A stretch of DNA of 64,000 nt. It comes from UMGS1696 sp964623635. GTDB taxonomy: Bacteria > Bacillota > Clostridia > Oscillospirales > CAG-272. The stretch covers positions 1-64,000 of the forward strand of contig CAZUUA010000009.1 of NCBI GenBank assembly GCA_964623635.1, read 5' to 3'. How positions within the stretch are numbered: the first letter of the stretch is position 1; each line of letters starts with the position of its first letter. Under the pieces are notes generated by a model, which was given only the letters and a program-made list of their open reading frames with translations, was not told where the DNA came from and did no database searches. This document shows, one piece after another, positions 58,801 through 64,000 of this stretch. The translations under genes were made by a program, and so were the position numbers.

Positions 58801-59860
58801 TCAGGTCAGCGTAGTCATAGTTTACCTTGTCGTTGGTGTAGGACTTAACAGTAACGTAATCGCCGTCCTTCAGATACTTAGCGATAGGCATGTCGTCGCC
58901 ATAAGCAACGCCAGCGTTGTCGGTGATACCATTGTTGAATACAACATCCGTCAGCAGGGAGTTGGAGTCAACCAGGGTAACGAAGTTACCGTCAACAGCT
59001 TCGAACAGAGCAATGTATACGGAACCAACAGCACGTTCAGCGTCGTGGCCCAGCAGACCCATGTCTTCAGCTTTAACGTAGTAGATCTTGTCGCCGATTT
59101 CAGCGTTTTCGCTAACGGTCTTGAAACCAATGTAGTCCTTGTCAGCGTACTTACCATTGCCGTCCTTATCGTAAACGGTGGTGTACTCGTCGGTGGAAAC
59201 TACGATGATGTTCTGCCATGCAAATTCGCAACCGAAGTTGTCCTTTGCCAGGGTAGAACCAGTAGCAGTCTTAGCGAACATTGCATTGTAGATGATCATT
59301 GCAACTTCGCCACGAGTCAGATCTTCGGTGTAAGCCACGTCAGAACCGATGCCCTTAGTCAGATCCAGCTCAACAGCCTTTTCGATGTAGCCCCAAGGAT
59401 AGGTCAGACCCTTGTAACCCAGGGTACGAACAACCATGGTCAGAGCGTCACGATAGGTGATGCCATCATAGGGTGCGAAGGTGTTTGCAGTGTAACCTTC
59501 GATGATACCGTTCTGGTTAGCATAGGAGATAGCGCCCAGGTAGTTGGCAGCAGCGCCTTCTTCGATATCCTTAAAGGTTGCATTGTTGGCAGTGCCGTCT
59601 TCCCACTTCTCATCCTCGGTCCAACCGGTAGAGATACGGGATACAAACAGAGCCATCTGATAACGTTCGATTGCGTTCTCAGCACCGGTCTCATCGGCAC
59701 TGTAGCCCTTGAAGATCTTGTAGTGCTTCAGGAATTCGATCGCGTAGTCCTGTTCAGCATTGGAAGCGGTTGCTTCTACGGCTGCGTCATCTGCTGCAAC
59801 GTAAGCTGCGCAGGAAGCAGTCATCAGTGCTGCCAGGATGAAGGAAAGAATCTTCTTCAT
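55805..59860 (-). CDS. Large SLH-domain surface (S-layer-type) protein
   Basis: ATG 59860 follows AAAAAGGAGCACAAAG; 1351 residues. A signal peptide (KKILSFILAALMTASCAAYVAA) is followed by three SLH domains in about residues 35-205 (EFLKHYKIFKGYSADETGAENAIERYQMALFVSR, ISYANQNGIIEGYTANTFAPYDGITYRDALTMVVRTLGY, LTRGEVAMIIYNAMF). These anchor to pyruvylated cell-wall glycan. The remaining 1140 residues are acidic, Asp/Tyr/Val-rich beta sequence, with several CxxC pairs (CATCNADK) that are uncommon in S-layer proteins. Codon choice is the highly expressed kind shared with ribosomal genes, so this is probably an abundant cell-surface protein. Confidence 0.85.
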   Translation of the reverse strand: MKKILSFILAALMTASCAAYVAADDAAVEATASNAEQDYAIEFLKHYKIFKGYSADETGAENAIERYQMALFVSRISTGWTEDEKWEDGTANNATFKDIEEGAAANYLGAISYANQNGIIEGYTANTFAPYDGITYRDALTMVVRTLGYKGLTYPWGYIEKAVELDLTKGIGSDVAYTEDLTRGEVAMIIYNAMFAKTATGSTLAKDNFGCEFAWQNIIVVSTDEYTTVYDKDGNGKYADKDYIGFKTVSENAEIGDKIYYVKAEDMGLLGHDAERAVGSVYIALFEAVDGNFVTLVDSNSLLTDVVFNNGITDNAGVAYGDDMPIAKYLKDGDYVTVKSYTNDKVNYDYADLKVFGYGTHEVYDEDGNVNNVGIDIATGNILKWVACDEDTHGKDDHVCGWVNEWFWNDTLQRYYQYVVDTENKKADKNDVVYTSATGNVYINWMSEKEFNDWYKDVVTELIASYSELQLLDASATVMLEGKAPYAKLALFDIDNDDKAEVANYKTYAIGKFSTVSKKCATCNADKPAYQITDLDDGNGSWAFVEDGHVDHDTDKTAGFAWVTVDDSVSGFENEDGTYNDGVVLYNWNKTTGEIEIVKYITEKATDDADSYIVTGILQGYNTAKQTVTISGVNYPIAYANLEGDMYKMADTKIAAQMLICDAFDAQYMQYVKAVVCDGYVVDTDLVGNTNAAIVVLGYAGITSDGYIAVYGYRTDKLALDTFKINSFNGWKQGDYRYNPTNAEDDGAFDFGSLYEIKSYDKETDSYGVYTENVENVLAAASPVQITFKKGYRSVQPMSIVKDNSGYSVEEKKDSTPTIVAMNDADKYVLIDGLGNIFVHSGIITDARNQEINGLMVGDTDSKYIVVYSYDNLDIPGLGKNNENNRFNTAITENAYDIGFVLYEKGNGKVLNAAYDEAIGDWYLLGSTESEVTVFNLLTGTYNVVLTSTNIDLVNGHIYKTYGGKILQDVTDKCGNEDSATFMHDFINTIGRNYASEDIDYADYIVKPGRELRKEDIVDAKGNKTFVELAFDLGLVRGRHTDKVNMAIANKLVTDWKVIKVTDDLNWNLYANHGTTSVADGELEDGYTYYADMIYDVKNHKVVIYIYDGVAGKADAKADDATKPFEATLYEGGTEEKYDVNKAWSVKINDKERYFDIATKYSVLATYEDKDCRGPVKSMKLTGIEMTLVEVTVDKDGKPTFTDIDACGEGNELHDALAGLGMCFGNEVTIGKDTENVIINDFYFDVDDDEVVVSRKDCGLTYKVVIDLTKKKGKKIDIDVEDQETVLNIVVANITGTITLTHNFAIDTTNGAEETPVFTGFNGTAGYKRIATDDVYRLEYKALVDDTIVIW

Positions 59861-59938
59861 CTTTGTGCTCCTTTTTGAAATAAATCTTTTGAGGATGAAA
59901 GATGCTGCCGTTTTCAACACCTTCCCCCTGCATGGAAT

Positions 59939-59967
59939 ATGATACCATATCCCCCGAAATTTTGCAA
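59939..59967 (-). promoter_or_regulatory. Promoter of the SLH protein gene
   Basis: Minus strand TTGCAA (59962-59967), 17-nt spacer, TATCAT (59939-59944); 5' leader about 70 nt. Confidence 0.7.
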
Positions 59968-60103
59968 GCCCTTTCCCGGAGTTGAAATATAAGTGTAATA
60001 TTAAATAGCCTTTAGAAATTAAACCGCACCGTCCGCCGCCGATTTCCCGAAAACGGGCGCTGCTGCCCTTGCAAAAAACCGCAAAGTTTGTTGTAAAAAT
60101 CTA

Positions 60104-60133
60104 TAGACATTCCTATGGAAGGTGTGTTATAAT
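60104..60133 (+). promoter_or_regulatory. Promoter of the nucleoside transporter operon
   Basis: TAGACA (60104-60109), 18-nt spacer containing the palindrome TTCCTATGGAA, TATAAT (60128-60133). Confidence 0.7.
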
Positions 60134-60196
60134 ATATGGTATGATCGAATTTCTGTGCAATATTGCACCGAATAACCAATAGAGGAAATATAGGAC

Positions 60197-61756
60197 ATGA
60201 GTGAAAACGCATTGGAAATACGGCACATCACCAAAACCTTCGGTGAAGTGGTCGCCAACCGGGATGTGTCTATGGACATCCGCAAAGGGGAAATTTTGTC
60301 GGTGCTGGGCGAAAACGGCAGCGGCAAAACCACCCTTATGAATATGATCGCCGGTATCTATTACCCCGATGCCGGCCAGATCTTTGTCAATGGCAAGGAA
60401 GCTGCCATCCGTTCCCCCGGTGATGCTTTTGCCCTGGGGATCGGTATGATCCATCAGCACTTCAAGCTGGTGGATGTGTTTACCGCTGCGGAAAATATCG
60501 TGCTGGGACTCCAGGAAGGCAAGTCCAAGGTGCGGCTGGACATGAAGGCGGCTGTGGACAAGATCAAAGCCATTTGTGACCGCTACGGCTTTGACATCAC
60601 GCCCGAGCAAAAGGTCTACGACATGACCGTCTCCCAGAAGCAAACGCTGGAGATCGTCAAGGTTTTGTACCGGGGTGCGGATATTTTGATCCTGGACGAG
60701 CCCACCGCCGTGCTGACGCCCCAGGAGACCGACAAGCTGTTCCAGGTCATGCGGGAAATGAAGGCGGACGGCAAGTCCGTGGTCATCATCACCCATAAGC
60801 TCCACGAGGTGCTGGCGGTATCCGACCGGGTCGCCATCCTGCGCAAAGGCGAATACATCGACACCGTGGAGACCAAGGACGCCACCGAGCTGTCTCTCAC
60901 CGAAATGATGGTGGGCAAGAAGGTGACGCTGGACATCGATCGGCCGGAAATGGAAAACAAGCCCCTGCGGCTGGACGTGAAGCACATCTCCTGCGTCAAC
61001 AAGGATGGCGTGACCGTGCTGGACGACGTATCCTTTGCGGCACACGGCGGCGAGATCTTGGGCATTGCGGGGATCTCCGGCTCCGGTCAAAAGGAGCTGC
61101 TGGAATCCATTGCCGGCCTGCAGCTGCTCCATGAGGGTGCGTCCATCACCTTCTACGATCCGGAAAAGGACGATGCACCGGTGGAGCTGGTGGGACAGAA
61201 TCCCCGGAAGATCAAGGAAATGGGCATCCATCTGTCCTTTGTGCCGGAAGACCGATTGGGCATGGGTCTGGTGGGCTCTATGGGCATGACCGACAACATG
61301 ATGCTGAAATCCTACGAAGACGGCAACTCCTTCTTCACGGAACGGAAGGCTCCCAAGGCGTTGGCAGAGGAGATCCGGGAAGACCTGGAAGTGGTGACCC
61401 CCGGCGTCAATACCCCTGTAAGACGGCTGTCCGGCGGCAACGTGCAGAAGGTGCTGGTGGGTCGTGAGATCGCGGCGGCCCCGGCGGTACTGATGACGGC
61501 CTATGCGGTGCGTGGTCTGGACATCAACACCTCCTACGCCATTTACCATTTGCTGAACGAACAAAAGCAGAAGGGCGTGGCGGTGCTGTATGTGGGCGAA
61601 GACCTGGACGTGCTGGTAGAGCTGTGTGACCGGATCCTGGTGCTGTGCGGCGGTAAGGTGTCCGGTATCGTAGACGGCAAGACTGCAACCAAGGAAAGCG
61701 TGGGCCTGCTCATGACCAAGTTGGGAGCGGCACAGGAAGGAGACAAAGCAGAATGA
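60197..61756 (+). CDS. nupO: Nucleoside-type ABC transporter, double ATPase subunit
   Basis: This 519-residue cytoplasmic subunit has two ATPase domains like RbsA/NupO. Domain 1 has GENGSGKTTLMNMIAGIYYPDAGQI, a Q-loop GMIHQHFKLVDVFTAAENI, a divergent signature MTVSQKQTLEIVK and Walker B DILILDEPTAVLTPQE. Domain 2 has a degenerate Walker A (GISGSGQKELLESIAG), LSGGNVQKVLVGREI and an altered Walker B region (VLMTAYAVRGLD), the usual asymmetry of this family. It overlaps nupP by 4 nt. AGAGGAAATATAGGAC precedes ATG. Confidence 0.92.
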   Translation: MSENALEIRHITKTFGEVVANRDVSMDIRKGEILSVLGENGSGKTTLMNMIAGIYYPDAGQIFVNGKEAAIRSPGDAFALGIGMIHQHFKLVDVFTAAENIVLGLQEGKSKVRLDMKAAVDKIKAICDRYGFDITPEQKVYDMTVSQKQTLEIVKVLYRGADILILDEPTAVLTPQETDKLFQVMREMKADGKSVVIITHKLHEVLAVSDRVAILRKGEYIDTVETKDATELSLTEMMVGKKVTLDIDRPEMENKPLRLDVKHISCVNKDGVTVLDDVSFAAHGGEILGIAGISGSGQKELLESIAGLQLLHEGASITFYDPEKDDAPVELVGQNPRKIKEMGIHLSFVPEDRLGMGLVGSMGMTDNMMLKSYEDGNSFFTERKAPKALAEEIREDLEVVTPGVNTPVRRLSGGNVQKVLVGREIAAAPAVLMTAYAVRGLDINTSYAIYHLLNEQKQKGVAVLYVGEDLDVLVELCDRILVLCGGKVSGIVDGKTATKESVGLLMTKLGAAQEGDKAE

Positions 61757-62868
61757 ACACTGTAGTACATCAACATACCAAGGAGCCCTTTGTCCGCATG
61801 GTGAAGCGAGACGAGGTCACCATGGGGAAGAAGATCGCCATTCGTGCCATTGCCATTTTGGCGGCGCTGGTGGTGGACGGCATATTCCTGTTTCTGGTGA
61901 CCGGGCTGAATCCCTTTGGCGTCTATGGCGTTATGTTCACCGCTTCCTTTGGCAGCTTTATGAAATTCAAATGGGTGCTGCGAGACGTGGCGACCCTGCT
62001 GATCGTGGGTATCGCTCTGGCACCTGCCTTCAAGATGCGGTTCTGGAACATTGGCGCCGAAGGACAGATCCTGATGGGTGGGCTCATGTCGGCGGTCTGT
62101 ATGATCTACCTAGGTGACCTGCTGCCAAACTGGCTCCTGCTGCTGGTGATGCTGGTGACCAGTGTGCTGTGTGGGGCACTGTGGGCGTTCATTCCGGCGG
62201 TATTCAAGGCCATCTGGAACACCAATGAGACCCTGTTCACCCTGATGATGAACTATGTTGCCACCAGCATCGTGGCCTGCTGCACCAATTTCTTCCGTGG
62301 GGACAATGCGAAAATGGCACTGATCAACATGGGTTCCAAAAAGGGTTGGTTCCCGGACATTCTGGGACAGCGGTACACCATCAACATTCTGGTGGTGCTG
62401 GCGCTGGTGATCCTGATGTATATTTACCTGAAGTACACCAAGCATGGGTATGAGATCTCCGTGGTAGGGGAAAGCGAAAACACCGCACGGTACGCCGGTA
62501 TCGACGTGAAGAAGGTCATGATCCGCACCATCTCCATTTCCGGCGCCATCTGCGGTCTGGCAGGGTATCTGATCCTGGCCGGAAAGGACATGAGCCTGAG
62601 CACCAACACGGCTGCCGGCAATGGGTTCACAGCCATCATCGTGGCGTGGCTGGCCAAGTTCAACACGTTCTACATGACGCTGATCTCGTTCCTGTTGGTC
62701 TTTTTGGACAAGGGCGCTTCGGACATTGCGTCCACCTTCCAGATCAACGACTATCTGTCCGACATCGTGACGGGTGTGATCCTGTTCTTCATTCTGGGCA
62801 GCGAATTCTTCATCAATTATAAGCTCATTTTCCGGAGCAAGAAAGGTGGTGCCAACGATGTTCAATAA
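61753..62868 (+). CDS. nupP: Nucleoside-type ABC transporter permease 1
   Basis: The 371-residue permease of the BPD_transp_2 family has about ten spans, with the typical WNIGAEGQILMGGLMSA and NETLFTLMMNYVA motifs. The inner SVVGESENTARYAGIDVKKVMIRTISISGAICGLAGYLILAG (EAA-like coupling segment) contacts the ATPase. A charged N-terminus precedes the first span. Translationally coupled to nupO (ATGA). Confidence 0.92.
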   Translation: MNTVVHQHTKEPFVRMVKRDEVTMGKKIAIRAIAILAALVVDGIFLFLVTGLNPFGVYGVMFTASFGSFMKFKWVLRDVATLLIVGIALAPAFKMRFWNIGAEGQILMGGLMSAVCMIYLGDLLPNWLLLLVMLVTSVLCGALWAFIPAVFKAIWNTNETLFTLMMNYVATSIVACCTNFFRGDNAKMALINMGSKKGWFPDILGQRYTINILVVLALVILMYIYLKYTKHGYEISVVGESENTARYAGIDVKKVMIRTISISGAICGLAGYLILAGKDMSLSTNTAAGNGFTAIIVAWLAKFNTFYMTLISFLLVFLDKGASDIASTFQINDYLSDIVTGVILFFILGSEFFINYKLIFRSKKGGANDVQ

Positions 62869-63853
62869 TCTACTGGCGTGGATCCTGCGTGCCATTCCCT
62901 TTGGCACCATCATTATGTACGGCTCCATGGGCGAGACGCTGACGGAAAAATCCGGCAACCTGAATCTGGGTGTGCCCGGCATCATGTATCTGGGTGCCTA
63001 CGCCGGGTATCTCAGCGGCTATCTGTACGAAAACCATGCGGCAAACCCGTCGGCGCTTGTCTGTGTGCTGCTGTCGCTGTTCTGTGCATTTTTGGCCTCT
63101 GCCCTGGGTGGACTGATCTTTAGCTTCCTGACCATCACCCTTCGTGCCAACCAGAACGTGACCGGTCTGGCGCTGACCACCTTCGGCATGGGCGTTGCCA
63201 ACTTCGGTGGGAAATTCCTGCTGAACGAATCCGGCTATTCCTCCGCACCCTTCTCCAACAGCGCCTACAGCAGAGCCATTCTGCCCGGTGCCACATCTAC
63301 CGGCGCCTTCGGTCAAATGGTGCTGTCCTATGGGTTTTTGGTGTATCTGGCAGTGATACTGGCGATCGGTCTGCACTTTCTTTTGAACCATACCAGAGTG
63401 GGGCTGAATCTGCGTGCGGTTGGGGAAAACCCGGGTACCGCAGATGCGGCCGGCATCCACGTGACGCTGTATAAATACCTGGCAACCTGTCTGGGTGCAG
63501 GCATTTCCGGTCTGGGTGGGCTGTACTACATCTTAGACTACAACAACGGCATCTGGAACACATCGGAGCAGATCCAGGCACTGGGCTGGCTGGCAGTGGC
63601 GCTGGTCATCTTCACCACCTGGCGCCCTCTCAACGGCATCTGGGGTGCGTACCTGTTCGGGATCCTGTATTGGCTGTACCAGTACCTGCCGAACCTGCTG
63701 GGCATCACCATTTCCACCTACGCCATCGACCTGGTGCAAATGATCCCCTACGTGGTGACCATTGCGGTGCTGATCGTGGTGAGCCTGCGAAAGAAGCGGG
63801 AAAACCAGCCCCCGGCCTCTCTGGGACAAGCGTACTTCCGAGAAGATCGATAA
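62858..63853 (+). CDS. nupQ: Nucleoside-type ABC transporter permease 2
   Basis: ATG 62858 has AAAGGTGG at 8 nt and overlaps nupP by 11 nt; 331 residues. It has GETLTEKSGNLNLGVPGIMYLGAYAGYLSG, a hallmark of the second BPD_transp_2 permease, then NQNVTGLALTTFGMG and LRAVGENPGTADAAGIHVTLYKYLATCLGAGISGLGGLYYIL. The BmpA-like nucleoside-binding lipoprotein gene, normally first in the operon, is not found in this window. Confidence 0.92.
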   Translation: MFNNLLAWILRAIPFGTIIMYGSMGETLTEKSGNLNLGVPGIMYLGAYAGYLSGYLYENHAANPSALVCVLLSLFCAFLASALGGLIFSFLTITLRANQNVTGLALTTFGMGVANFGGKFLLNESGYSSAPFSNSAYSRAILPGATSTGAFGQMVLSYGFLVYLAVILAIGLHFLLNHTRVGLNLRAVGENPGTADAAGIHVTLYKYLATCLGAGISGLGGLYYILDYNNGIWNTSEQIQALGWLAVALVIFTTWRPLNGIWGAYLFGILYWLYQYLPNLLGITISTYAIDLVQMIPYVVTIAVLIVVSLRKKRENQPPASLGQAYFREDR

Positions 63854-63872
63854 TCAGGTATATATACCATAG

Positions 63873-63920
63873 AAAAAAGGACATCGCAGTATGCGCAAAG
63901 CGTAACGATGTCTTTTTTTC
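63873..63920. terminator. Terminator of nupOPQ
   Basis: GACATCG (63880-63886)/CGATGTC (63906-63912), then T7; A6 on the other side, so it also serves the convergent gene. Confidence 0.88.
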
Positions 63921-63947
63921 TATGCATATAAGGGAATCCTATCTCCT

Positions 63948-64000
63948 TCATTCCCCATCCACTATAGCATCGATCACCTGCCGCACGTCCGCATAGTCTT
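63948..64000 (-). CDS. C-terminal end of a gene running in from the right
   Basis: On the minus strand the last 16 codons read DYADVRQVIDAIVDGE followed by TGA (63948-63950). Convergent placement after a bidirectional terminator and ordinary codon use suggest a real 3' end. Too short for a family. Confidence 0.45.
   Translation of the reverse strand, partial: DYADVRQVIDAIVDGE

Noticed and set aside
55955..59878. 1307-codon open frame on the plus strand, antisense to the SLH gene
   Set aside because: Its sequence mirrors the codon bias of the sense gene; no ribosome site, signal or known domain is seen, and the sense strand has clear SLH domains and signal peptide.
1..64000. tRNA or rRNA genes
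   Set aside because: I found no cloverleaf with a TTCGA-type arm and CCA end and no rRNA-like stretch; a covariance scan would be needed to be certain.

Overview
The window comes from a Gram-positive, moderately high-GC Clostridia chromosome, most likely an uncultured gut Oscillospiraceae/Ruminococcaceae relative. The clues are a complete Firmicutes-type S10-spc-alpha superoperon with a KOW-domain gene between map and infA, zinc-type S14/L36/L32, a HrcA/CIRCE-type groESL, DUF1934 and DUF4358 proteins, SLH-domain surface protein, and consensus sigma-A promoters (TTGACA/17/TATAAT). One 100-N assembly gap lies at 51196-51295.

Layout. (1) 1-290: 3' end of a thioredoxin-fold gene. (2) 514-13660, minus strand: a compact phage-structural module (two early genes, small and large terminase, portal, scaffold, P22-like coat, connectors, tail tube, two tail chaperones, Dit-like, Gp37-like, baseplate and FnIII proteins). 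No integrase, replication or lysis gene is visible, and a 95-residue ORF sits where the tape measure should be. (3) 13799-17857, plus: PHP phosphatase, EamA and MATE transporters, DUF1934 protein. (4) 17859-20966, minus: membrane protein, surface lipoprotein, polysaccharide flippase. (5) 21125-23308, minus: groEL and groES under CIRCE. (6) 23605-42307, minus: 29 ribosomal protein genes with secY, adk, map, infA, rpoA and a KOW gene, complete in the standard order but separated in eight places by 160-465 nt of non-coding, strongly foldable sequence. (7) 42513-48255, plus: membrane protein, TelA, TPM-domain protein, ABC-F ATPase. (8) 48191-50209, minus: small orphan transcript, membrane protein, rpmF and its YceD/DUF177 partner. 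(9) 50406-53652, plus: a fused MacB-type ABC ATPase-permease whose linker is a 48-nt tandem repeat that broke the assembly. (10) 53882-59967, minus: DUF4358 lipoprotein, SGNH hydrolase, 1351-residue SLH-domain protein. (11) 60104-63853, plus: nucleoside-type ABC transporter nupOPQ without its binding protein; then the tail of a minus-strand gene at the window edge.

Functionally the centre is growth machinery (ribosome, Sec, chaperonin). It is flanked by envelope genes and on the left by the phage module. That module carries copies of a dispersed intergenic repeat also found beside groESL, and has intact reading frames with host-like codon use, so it looks long resident. The two observations I consider most worth pursuing are the possibly domesticated, tape-measure-less phage module and the family of structured spacers inside the ribosomal protein superoperon.
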